Assembly (NCBI GenBank): GCA_910589415.1
Contig: OU342632.1
Location: 16,061,507-16,125,506 of the forward strand
DNA from: Malachius bipustulatus
Taxonomy: Eukaryota; Arthropoda; Insecta; Coleoptera; Melyridae
Direction of reading: 5' to 3'
Length of the DNA stretch: 64,000 nt
Shown here: positions 1-16,216 of the stretch, one piece after another
Numbering within the stretch: the first letter of the stretch is position 1
How the letters are laid out: every line of letters begins with the position of its first letter
Program-made: the position numbers and the translations under genes
Notes under the pieces: generated by a model
What the model was told of the DNA's origin: nothing
Seen by the model: the letters and a program-made list of their open reading frames with translations, nothing else
Database searches by the model: none

Positions 1-640
1 ATTTTTTTCAGTTTATTAAGACGCGACCGACAGCGTTGCCGGCCAATATTAGTAATTTTTTGACTTTTCGAGCAATTATACAGCAAACATGAGATTTTTC
101 AGTTTATGAAGTAGCGGCCGAAAGCGTAGCTGCATTTATTATGAACTTTTGGGTCTTTTTTGAGCAAAATTACAGCAGAAATTACACTTTTCAGTTCATT
201 AAGTTGTGGCCGAAAGCGTGGCTGGACATTAATACGAATTTTTTGACTTTTTGAGCAAAATTACAGCAAAAATTACATTTTTCAGTTTATTAAGTCTTGG
301 CCGAAAGCGCGAGGTTGGCCATTATTATAAAATGTTGGACCTTTTCAACAAAACTTCAGCTTAAATTATTTTTTTTTTAGATTATTAAGTCCGTGGCTGG
401 TCATTATCATGAATTTTTGAGCCAAATTTAACAAAAATAATTTTTTCACTTTGTAAAGTTCGTGGCCGAAAGCGTGGCCGGCATTATTATAAACTTTCGG
501 ACTTTTTTTGCAGAATTTCAGTAAAAATGATTTTTTTCCAATTTACCAATTTCATAGCTGAAAGCGTCTTGTTAAAAAAAAAATTTCAGCAAAAATGATT
601 TTTCGAAAATGCATGGAAGAAAGTGGCTAGCTGTGGCGTT
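1..640. repeat. Degenerate 91-bp tandem repeat array
   Basis: A block with TTTTCAGTTTATTAAG followed by (G)GCCGAAAGCG(T)GGC recurs about every 91 bp; the CAG falls near 9, 100, 192 and 283, with decayed copies near 378, 447 and 538. The array runs off the left edge and fades by about 640, although one more GGCCGAAGCGTGGC sits at 736. It lies inside or upstream of the Smox gene. No coding potential is seen. Confidence 0.8.
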
Positions 641-784
641 TAAAAATCGATTTTTTTTCCAGTTTTATAGCAAATCAAATATTTTTCATTAAAACCGTAA
701 ATAACAAAAAAAAATCATTCGAAGTCCCTCTCCCTGGCCGAAGCGTGGCTAACTTGACTTCGGTACTATATGAGCTAGATCTCG

Positions 785-865
785 ATGCCAGTAATTACCA
801 GAGTGGAGCGACTGTATCTTATCTACATAGTTAAGACCCATGTTCCCTCTTTTCTTAAAGTTTTT
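785..865 (+). mobile_element. 5'-truncated copy of the tRNA-type SINE tail
   Basis: The stretch with ACCAGAGTGGAGCGACT, a TAAGACC block and TCCCTCTTTT matches the 3' half of the full SINE at 29510-29787. The tRNA-like head is missing here, as expected for a truncated retrotransposed copy. Confidence 0.6.
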
Positions 866-1504
866 TTCCACAAAACCTGGTGCAGAGAAATTGAAAATGT
901 TCAAAATTAACAACATACCTAAATATGAAATAAATGTGATGTTTGGCAACCGTGCAAGCTCGCCTTAGAATGACTATTGAAATAAAAAGGCCACTTGTAT
1001 TTGTATCTGTGGAAAAAAAGAACTTACAGCATTGCGGTAAGAAAATTTACTACTCTTAGAAAGTAAAGTTTATCACGGCATTCTCCGAGTGCGCGAGTTT
1101 CTGATTACCCTGTATAAATGGATCGTTGCTTAGAACTATTATGCTGCCGTGTATTAAGACCAAATGTCGTATCTACAATTTTGGTCGATTTAAAGATATT
1201 GGTATGTTAACAGTCAGGAGATAATTCTTTTTATCTTTCTGCTAAGCTAAATTGTTGTAATTCCCCTTAAAAGTGAAGAAAATTGAAGTTAAAAATTTAT
1301 CGTAATCGAAATTGTAGTTATATTGTTAGCTAAAAATGTTGTATCTAAGAATATTACTGGAAATTGTCATATATGTTCACAATATTAGAGCGAGTGGTCG
1401 TATCTACTATATCTCATTTAATAACTAGGAGGAGTAAACTGCAAAGTATCATTTACACCACTAATGTCCGTATTCATCAAACTTCAAAATATAATCCTGG
1501 GGTT

Positions 1505-1692
1505 AAATTTTGAATTTTCTGACAGCTGATTGGTCCAATGCTCAATCCCTACGAACGCTACGAATTTTGAACTAATGACATGTTCCAAAATATAACCCCA
1601 GGGGTTATATTTTGGAACATGTCATTGGTTTAAACATCGTAGCGTTCGTAGGCTTTGAGCATTAGACCAATCAGCTGTCAGAAAATTCAAAA
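1505..1692. repeat. Near-perfect palindrome (fold-back element)
   Basis: Two arms of about 93 bp face each other around position 1600 with no spacer; the core reads ATAACCCCAGGGGTTAT. The arms share the blocks TTTTCTGACAGCTGAT, CGAACGCTACG and GACATGTTCCAAAATA with their complements. Small differences in the outer arms show some age. It looks like a fold-back or MITE remnant. The remaining bases between 866 and 3138 show no gene and are taken as Smox intron. Confidence 0.8.
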
Positions 1693-3138
1693 TATAAGTA
1701 GGTGAAAGTCCAATCTATTGTTGCGGCGGTGTGAATAAAGGATTCTGGAATTCTCACTTGCAAATGGTTTTTTTAATTAATGCCGGGCTTCTCCGTAAGT
1801 TTCACTGATGAGGATTATTTTTCAGGAAAAACTGCAGCTTACTCTTGGGGTGGTATATTACAGAACAGCCATTGAGCGAGGATGAGTAAAAATTATTTGA
1901 TTCACTGATTACTTAATACAGATAGAATAAGAAAGATAATTTTTTTCTTATTATTGCCCTCTTTTGTTTATTTTACCTACTTTTTCATTAGAGAAATTGT
2001 TCTTGTATCTCCATGAAGATATTAAATTTGTTAGGTAAAAATGTCGTATCTATCAAAAGTCGTATTTTTGTTGTATATTTGCATAAATAATATTTCCATT
2101 GATGAAATTTAATCAATAATAGCAATTTATGTATGCCCTTGTTTTTTGGTAAGTCAACTGTTTTAGTAGCATAAGACGAAACTGCTAATATCTCAAAACA
2201 TAGTTTTCATCAGATACCTATGGTCTTAACAGAGCACTATGACTGAGCTGTTCAGGGCCAGATTATGAGTTTTTTCGCCCATAGGCAACTATTTTAAAGC
2301 CCCCTCCCCTTCATTAATTTTTGCACATGCGGTTCTGGGCAAATAAATTTACCAACTTCAAGAGACGCGGTTTCAATGGCTTTCAGCGCCGAATACGAAT
2401 TTTTTTTCAATGTTCAAGGTCACTCGATTTCCCAGTAGTTGAAAATACTCATAGGTAACTACTAGCTATATTGTAGTGTCTTTCAACCCTCTCACTTTAA
2501 TATTAATATTAAATATGCTAAATATTAAATTGATTCTTCAGAGTTACGCTCTATACGACTATGCATTCAGTGAAAGAAATGCGCACCGGGGCTTATGTCT
2601 TTGGTACTTTTCCAGAATAAAAGACTATAAATAGACCATCCCCCAACACACACACATACAAATCGTTAAATCCACCACTTTCTAGAGGATATTTTATGCA
2701 GTTCTTCAAGATTTAACAGTTCAAATCAATTATTTTACTTATCTTATGAATAATTAGCCCAGACGTCCAAATTATTCAGAACATATTTTAGCAGACTGCA
2801 GTTGATCGTCCATTAGCCTGGTTTTCGGGTCTTAACTCATGAACTGAGTGTATCTTGTACTTCATCAAAACTACTATTACCAGTTTATTCTGATAAATTT
2901 GATGTTGACCATTTGACATTTTGCTGTACCTATTCGTACATTTTTTAATAGTTTAAAGTGTCAACCTATTATTTATGCCTTTACTATTATTACTATTGAA
3001 CTTTTTTTATTTCACTAAAAACTGCTAAACGTAACAATAAGTTCATTGCCAAGCTTAGTAAAGCTCAGATTTTTTGCGTTCTTCATTTAGAATCCAAATT
3101 GAAGTAATTTAATGACTGAAGGGAAAATATTGTTTTAG

Positions 3139-7796
<4,658 letters not shown>

Positions 7797-7931
7797 GACA
7801 ATAATAATAATGATTGGCATCCTCTGCCCCACGTTTCCCAAAGAGCCAACCAGGGTCGCCGATGCGACCGACTATATTTATAGTTTTATTGCGTTTCGTG
7901 TGACTTTCCTTTTGTGTCAGGAAAATACAAT

Positions 7932-7937
7932 AATAAA
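7932..7937 (+). terminator. Polyadenylation signal of Smox
   Basis: AATAAA lies 136 nt after the Smox stop codon in a short 3' UTR. It is the first canonical hexamer downstream, so it is the likely cleavage signal. Confidence 0.5.
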
Positions 7938-9165
7938 CCTCTATGTTTTGGGTTAGACAAATCGTAATGTTATTGAGATGAACGCAGGTGATATTTTTAC
8001 ATTTTAAACTAAATTTTATACTTATAGTTACTATTCAGCTTTACACTTGGAATTTTTTATTTTTAAAATTACTGTAAAGTAAATTAGGTTTTGTTTTGTA
8101 TTTACCGAGTCTGAAATGTTGATGTTATTAGCGTTTAAAATTTTAGAGGTGTTAATTTGATTCTGTCTCAGATAACTAATAAGAAAGAAAAAGATTGAAA
8201 TCATTATTTAATAATTAATGATGACATAAAAAGCAATTCAGATTTTCATTTCTCATTATTTTTCTTCATTATTATAATAATTGTGTATTGTTTCGCATGT
8301 GATTGCAAGTGTATATTACAAGATAATTATTAACTATAAATATAGTTTATTATTATGAATTATACTGATGGTAAGTGTATAGAAAATATCTTAGTATATG
8401 GTCATATATTTTATCAAGAGTGTAGAATTTCAAGGTTTTACAAAGTTTAACATGCAATTAGTTTTCAGTTTAATTTAATGAACAACTGATTGTTGATACT
8501 AAATCTCTTTCTCTTGTAAAGCTTGTTATAATTTTATCAAATTTTATGTATTGATCAAAGAGTTAATTCAGAATAAATCTTGAGCTCAAATAATAATACA
8601 ACTACCTAAATACCTAAGCAATTAATTGGTAAATTTGAAAAAAAAAGATTAATATTTTACCTAGTTTTTATCCAAGAAGGACCACGTGGTTAATTATCAT
8701 TGAAGAAAGGATATTTTTATAAAACAGATAAATAAAATCAACTATATTAATCTCTGAAGTGCCCTCCTCCCTCCTGGCCACATTTTATTACATGCACTCC
8801 ACTAGAGGTACATTTCTAACAGTTAAGGTGTATCGTTTATCTCAATGAACTTCTCTTCCCAATTATTTGACGTTGATCAGTCTCACCAATATCTAGTCCT
8901 TGATAGTTGATGTAAATGCATAAAAAGAAACCACATTCAACCTTTCAGATCTGGCTAGTCACATTATGACTGTATTATGACTGATAAGTCGACCATGGCA
9001 AGGCTCCTACAGTAAATCGGATGCTTCAGAAGTTTTTCAACAAGCATAATCCTTTCTAAACCAACAAACGATATTTAAAATCATGCTAAATCTGCAAAAA
9101 AGCATTGCCGAAAACTGCTTCGTTATTTTGTAAATTTGGGGAAAAATATTGACAATAATTTTAAT
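7938..9165. other. AT-rich intergenic stretch, no feature seen
   Basis: Very AT-rich with stops in all frames. No gene, RNA or clear repeat was recognised. Confidence 0.6.
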
Positions 9166-9169
9166 GTCT

Positions 9170-9260
9170 ACTGGGCCCCGTGGTGCAGTGGATTGCGTTG
9201 ATCTGCCGTCCGATAGACCTTGGTTCCAAACTCACCAGCAGCCAACAACTATCTGTTGTG
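9170..9260 (+). mobile_element. tRNA-derived SINE head
   Basis: A pol III A box (TGGTGCAGTGG, 9181-9191) and a B-box-like stretch (GGTTCCAAACT, 9232-9242) sit 40 bp apart as in a tRNA gene, but the sequence does not fold as an intact tRNA and the flanks lack a matching acceptor stem. The 3' limit and target-site duplication were not found. Confidence 0.55.
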
Positions 9261-9449
9261 CTTCTCGAGCCAAGATCGGGATCCACCTTGCAGAAGGCAC
9301 TGGCAAACCACCGCATAGTATAATAATGCCCCTTTGTCGCTTATCTACTGAAAGATTTAGACTTATGGATGGAATACCGATAATTTGAGACTGACAATTT
9401 GCAGTCAAATCACAGTTCTTTTATAAACAAATAACAGTTTGTGTATCAA

Positions 9450-12400
9450 AGGTGGAATGAAGACTTTTTCAAGAAGTGGGAAGTTATCGGTTCAAGCTAA
9501 AGGGCAGCACCGATTACCATATGAGTTAAAGTGGTCTTCATCCACCTGTGTTACACGCAATGCTTTTTAGCAAGCGTTGACTTGCTAACTGACCTCCGAT
9601 TTTGTAGAAATACAAGTATTCTGGCAAATCGCTGAAGACCCAAATTTCATCGTACATACATGTGACTCATCAGTTCGATGTATCTGTCTATTAAATCTAA
9701 AGAAATAACAGAATTTCTGATGTTATTTTAGTTTACATTTTCTAACTAAGGACAATTTCTAACTTAAATATGTAAACTTTGATAAAATTTAACAAGCAAG
9801 TGCAAAAATGTTATTTTTCAAGCAAGCAGTATCGTATAATTGAAAAATGAAATGTATTATTATTTTTGTGCTTTGTAACTGAAATTTAGCTGTTTGTTTA
9901 TTATACGTACCATATACTGATATGTGTGAGGCAGGTCCTTGATAGCACTAAAAATAGTTATTTTTAAGAAATATACAGCTGGGGCATATCAAATGAAAAA
10001 TCAAATTGTTATTTGAAATAGCTTTAAGCATTTATGCTTTTCATAATTTTATGTTTGTTGACGTCAAACTTTTAAGGTGAAACCTTTTACTATTATTAAT
10101 CATGAAACGTTGCTGAATTTTAAGAAAAAATTAACTGTTGTGTTATTTGTCATTTTTTTAAATAAAAATTTCGAAGAACTGTGCAATTTTAACAAGAAAA
10201 AATTAATTGTTATTTAATCATAAACTGGAACTGCTCTTTTTGTACATGTAATTTTATCTTATCCTTTAGTTGACTATTGTATTTAATGTTACATCCATTG
10301 GACATGAACATCCATTAACATGAAATATTTAAAATGTTTTTGAATGAAAGAAGTATAAATTTGGATAATTATATTATATAATGTAGGTAGGTATGTACCA
10401 TCTCCTCTTCAAGAAAGTTTAATGAAATTCTTATATTTGCCATAATAGGTATATCCTTATACATATTACAAAAGTCAATACTGTCAAAATTCCATATTAA
10501 GACTGAAGCAAGCAAATTTGCAAAATTTTAGGAAACATTTTTGTTAGTTTTTTTTTTTTATTATACCTAGTTGAAGTTTACAATACTACTGATTATGGCA
10601 GATTTTTTTCTACATTTTAGAAACTATAGAGCTGAGATTGAAATCAGGTGTAACTTTCTTTGGTTCTTCATAAATTTTTAGGTACTCAAGAGCATTTGTA
10701 AGTAGGTAATTTAAAATATGAAAACCTGATAAATGGCAATGCTAAAACTATACAACAAGTGGCTGATACCTCAAATAACAGCCTGCTTGGTTACAAGTCT
10801 CGGCTTACAAACTTCAGTCAAGGCCATTAAATACCAAAATTTTTATTCATTATATTCAAAAATTTGGTTTCACAATTTTTGATGAAAAATTCTGGTATTC
10901 TAGTCTAAGTATACCACTGAGCTGAAAGGCAATAAAATTTTATTTTTGTGAACTTGAAATAAATTTTTTCTGGTAAATTGTAAAATTTCTTTTGAGAATA
11001 TATCGTAGAATTTATGAAGGTACCTACTTTGAAATAAATCATGGCTTGTCTGTGGATATATTCTGATTTATGCTTTCGAATGAATGTAGTTTAAGTTAAG
11101 AGTTGAAAATTTGAATACGTATCACCTACCTAATATGTTATTATTTTTTGTTTTCATGTATTCTCCTTGTTAATAATTGAAGGTGTAGATTTGTTTCTTA
11201 TAAGTATTTACCGACCTCATTCTTCATGCTGCTTCAAATAGCAAGACTTCATTTGTGAAATAAAAGAAATTTGAAAACATTCTATTATATCTGTGTAATA
11301 AAAATGATACTAGAATCAGAATAATCGTAAATTAATACACCAGTAACTGTAAAAAGAGGTTGTAACAGTCATTTCGGAAGTTTTAACCTCAAGTATTGTT
11401 CAGACTTGCCAGTGTGTTTTTTTTTGTTTTGCCAGTTTTTTTAAGTGTATATTTTCCTTCCAAGTTATAAAAAATAATTATTAAAGCAAATAATAATAAT
11501 TAAGAAAGGTTAGTTAGGTTGAAGATTCAGAGGTACATCTCTTATTTCAAGAGTGATGAAAAACATAACAAGAACAAGGAACAGTAATCAGACAAATAAA
11601 CTTATGACATCACATAAATTGAAATATCTTCAAAAGAAGCCTAATTACTTGTAGCATTTCTCTAAAACCACTGGTTTCCCAAGTAGTGTTTAATTATTTT
11701 TCTAAATGAAAAAATTTCTTTGATTATTTGATAATGAAATTCTGTTTCAATAAAATTTAGAACAGTGAGTACACAAACTAATTAAGAAAGGGAGCTTACA
11801 TTATTAAAGATGATCGGATATATTATAATTTATTATTTCCTTAGATATTTTTGCTGTATAACTTTATTTACCTACTTTTAAATACACATGATATCATTTT
11901 TACAGTGCACAGAGAATGTTTTAAAATAGTGTGGATAATTCATGTTAATATATTTGTAATCAGTGAGTTTGTAAAGACGTATGTAGTAAGTATATGATTT
12001 CATGCGAGAAATAAAGCATTGTATTTCGTAAGGTTTTTCACTCTTTAATTTTAATAAAATCATAAACTTAATTCCCTATTATAAAGGTCTTCATTATCAC
12101 TATGCTAACCTGGAATTAGTATTTATACTGTACCTCAGGCAAGACGATTAATGCACCTTGTTTGATGGTAACTGCAGATAACATGCAGAAATAAAAGTGC
12201 CTTCAGAAAACTGATTACCAACAAATCACTTCATATGCATTACCTACACTACCACCACCCTGACATCAATATTTACTTAATTACTGAGCTCAAATTAACT
12301 GACCATACTTTCATCGATTGGTCAATTGAGGTAGATGAAAACAAAATCAGTGGTCAAAAATATACTTTGTGAAGTGGCTTAGGGCCGTGCAAAAAAAATT
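9450..12400. other. AT-rich intergenic stretch, no gene seen
   Basis: No coding exon, RNA gene or repeat pair with confidence. It separates Smox from the HINT1/TMEM68 pair. Confidence 0.5.
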
Positions 12401-12462
12401 TTCTTGACCTGCCGTCTGCTAAGGATAGTACGGTCAACATGTTACAGATCTTTACAAAGCAA

Positions 12463-13062
12463 CTCCGTGGGGTCGGAGTATTCCTCCATCACCCTAACAT
12501 TTGTCATATTGGTAGTGACTGAAACTCAATCGAGAGAACTTTCATCAAAACAACAACAGAGCCACCAGAGTACCAGAACAAGCACAGACAGGTGTTTCGC
12601 CCTATTGAGGCTCATCAGTGTGCTGTATCCGGAGGATGTTGTCGAATTTCTGAAATTCCCCTAAGTCTTAAGCAATCCAGTTACACGGTTCTCCGTGTGG
12701 TTTAAGCAGAGCAACATCTAGCGATCAGTCCGACTCCGAAGAACTAATTGTGAGTTCACTTCAAGATTTATTGTAGTTTCTGACACCACCTAGATGTCGC
12801 TCTGCTAAACCACACGGAGAACTGTATACATAACTGGTTTGCTTAAGACTTAGGGGGGCTTCAGAAATTCAACAACATCCTCCGGATAATCCAGATGCAG
12901 CACACTGATGAGCCCCAATAGGGCAAACCACGTGTCTATGCTTGTTCTGGTACTCTGGTGGCTCTATTGTTGTTTAGATGAAAGCTCTCTCGATTGAGTT
13001 TAAATCACTGCCAATATGACAAATGTTAGGACGATGGAGGAATACTCCGACCCCACAGGCTA
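12463..13062. mobile_element. Fold-back element with about 260-bp arms
   Basis: The left arm (about 12463-12722) starts GGGTCGGAGTATTCCTCCAT; the right arm (about 12786-13062) is its inverted, slightly diverged copy ending GGAATACTCCGACCCC. The arms share CCACCAGAGTACCAG, CTCATCAGTGTGCTG and CACACGGAGAAC. A spacer of about 63 bp lies between. A solo arm occurs at 40975-41290, so this is a dispersed family. Open frames across it are not a gene. Confidence 0.8.
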
Positions 13063-13216
13063 GGTGCTTTATACTCATATGACCTGCATCAATTCCTTAT
13101 TTATGAATCGTTGAGTATACATGCCTATTCTCTCCAAGTGTAATGAGTGTTGATTATTTGAATAGTGAGGGGTTTTAAAATTCTAGCATTAATTCTATGA
13201 AATTTGTACATCATGG

Positions 13217-13514
13217 AATTGAAGGGTCCAATGCAATAACCAGTCAAGTCCATTTTTAAGGCAAAATTAGTTAGCAGTCGATTCTTATATAGTATAAAAT
13301 TCTCTTTCGTCCTGTGTAATAACCAGCTCTTGATCATAGAAAATAATAAGAATAGCAATATCATCAACTCTCTTTTTAATTTCCTTATTTTCTATGATCA
13401 AGAGCTGGTTATTACACAGGACGAAAGAGAATTTTATACTATGTAAGAATCGACTGCTAACTAATTTTGCCTTAAAAATGGACTTGACTGGTTATTGCAT
13501 TGGACCCTTCAATT
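13217..13514. repeat. Large, nearly identical hairpin
   Basis: The left arm 13217-13350 and right arm 13384-13514 are almost exact inverted copies (for example CCAGCTCTTGATCATAG versus CTATGATCAAGAGCTGG), apart from a 3-bp indel near the loop and a few changes. The loop is 33 bp. It directly follows the fold-back element and is probably a recent snap-back duplication. Confidence 0.85.
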
Positions 13515-14083
13515 GCTCGAGTTTTTATCTTTTTAATGCAATATTGCAACAATAGAAAAAACAAAAGATGATGGCGATATTTCAAAATCAAGAAGGCTAA
13601 AAAAATCGCAAATTATATGAAAATGTAAATAGTAGTACGGATGATAGCCACTAATTTTAAGTGAGCACTGCAGATATTCGTGTCACAAAAAAAAATGTTT
13701 TTATTAGAAGACTTAAAAATGCATATTTTTCAAATTGAACGCACCCAGACCGAGGGTATCGGCTTGTGAGGTCACTGATCTCTAGATCTAGATGCTCAGC
13801 ACTCTCAACTGTAGTATGTCAAGGTAATTTGCCTTTTGAATCAATTCATTATGCAAAACCGTAAAAGACCCAGATACATAGAACAATCAATTATTATTCA
13901 AGGTCACGGGTCTGCAGATTTACACAAAAAAAATATCAGATTTACCCAAATTTCGTTACCAGATAACAGAACAGATGTAAAATTGGTTTGGTACCTTAAA
14001 GCATCATTTATTAATAATTTCATATTGTATTTAAGAAAAATCATACACATTTTTCATGCTAGCATTATAAATATGAAAATCAA

Positions 14084-14557
<474 letters not shown>

Positions 14558-14840
14558 TCAAGAAGTTTACCAAAAGAATTTACTTAAATAGTGTAATTAG
14601 GGAAGGTAATTAGACATTCTTATTTTTTACTATTTCTAGTAAACTAATTTTATTTTATTCTTACTATTATTGACCTATAAGATGAAGAATGAACGAATGA
14701 AGATAAGATGATTTTCTGATTTTCAATTTATTTTTATTATAACCTTAAATAAAATTAAACGAAAATATTGACAAGGAAACGACAAGACAACAATAATAAT
14801 TGTCAGCAATATCAATGTAAGCACGTGTCGTATGTCAATG

Positions 14841-14944
14841 CTGCTTCACAGCAGTCGTTAAGTTACGTCAGAGGCCCTTGAGGCTACTTGAAAACTTCTG
14901 ACACTTGGGCTTTACCACAGCCATAAGATATTTATTTATTTATT
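14841..14944 (+). mobile_element. 5'-truncated 5S-type SINE with target-site duplication
   Basis: Matches the 3' half of the SINE at 31837-32104 (CACAGCAGTCGTTAAGTTAC, GTCAGAGGCCCTTGAGGC, ending in ATTTATTTATTTA). TATGTCAATG at 14831-14840 recurs at 14945-14954, a 10-bp target-site duplication. It lies in the HINT1/TMEM68 divergent interval. Confidence 0.8.
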
Positions 14945-15039
14945 TATGTCAATGTCTTGAAAGCATCTAGCCAAAGAATAACAATCAGAAGGCAAACTTG
15001 TCACTCTTGCCAGTGGCTCCTTTGATCATTTAGAGACAA

Positions 15040-15330
15040 GCCACACATCTGGCGGCCATTGTTCCGGCGAAGAGAAGAAGCGCAGTCTAGCATTCAAAAC
15101 AATCTTTTGATTTGACAAACATCTATTATGTGTGCTCGCGGTTATAGAGGAGCGCCACTCCGCCGTTTATTATACTGCAAGCAACAGGCAACGAGCGATA
15201 AGAGTAGCTGAAAGCTGACCCCGTTCACCGTTGCGCTCCGCCGCTGAGTTCCTCCCTGAACATGGCGGATCTCTATGCGCCGAGTGGATGCGCGAACTCG
15301 GTTTTTTAATTGAAGTTTGAAGTTTGCCTT
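15040..15330. promoter_or_regulatory. GC-richer island, likely TMEM68 promoter or 5' UTR
   Basis: Clearly richer in C, G and CpG than the surroundings, between the 5' ends of the divergent HINT1 and TMEM68 genes. No TATA box or transcription start could be assigned. The stretch 15331-16092 shows no gene and could be the first TMEM68 intron. Confidence 0.35.
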
Positions 15331-16216
15331 CTGCTTGTGTTACGTTCTGTGACCCTGTGACATTACATTTCCATTCCCACATTTCCAGTTCCATTTCATT
15401 CATTTCAACATAAACACATTAGGAATAAATAATGTTTGTACTTCTAGTTTCTTAATTTTTATAGCGATGTTTCCTAAAAGTATTAAAATTAACTATTCGC
15501 AAGTGTTCCTTCAGTTAATTTCCAAGTGCGTTCTTGTCCTTGTATAATTAGGCATACAATCTTTTATTTGTGGAAACAGTTTTTTAATGTTCATTCAGTT
15601 ATATAAAAATATTAAATGTCTTGTAATTAGGTAACTGTATGAAAAGAAATAGGTTGCAATTAGCGACTAATAAAGGTAAATGAGGCAATAATTATGCTTT
15701 ACCTAGGTAGGTACTTGTTTTTCTGCTCTAATTGAGTAAGGTATTGTTTTTCATACAGCAAGATCTTGGCATAACTATTTGCCACTATAGAGAGTTTTAA
15801 AGTAGGTATGATTATTTGCTAAATGTATGCCCCGATTTCATAATTTGGACCAACACGAGACATATGAACGGATTCAAGGTTGAACATGGGGATGTTTTTT
15901 GGAAATTCCTCAACACTCGTAAAAAATTTCATAGGTAAGCAAGAAATAATAAGTTCTACTACCGAGGTAACTGCTCATTTACTATTTACTTTTTGTCGAA
16001 GTAGCTCTCTTTTTACCATGTGAAAAAGAACTAAGGGTAAATTGGCCTTGAACTCTGGATTTTTAATTAATAAAAAAAGATGATTCTGACAGGCAAAAAA
16101 CTTCAAATGGCAGTAAATTTTATTTTTTTGACAAAGTGCTGGACATTATTGACACTCAGTTTCTGGTCGCTCCAAATGTGACAGCTCCGTTTATTATTAA
16201 ACCATTCATCCAAAAA

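Noticed and set aside
12404..12664. 86-codon ORF on + within the fold-back element
   Set aside because: Lies in a repeat arm and shows no recognised domain; other copies of the arm do not keep the frame.
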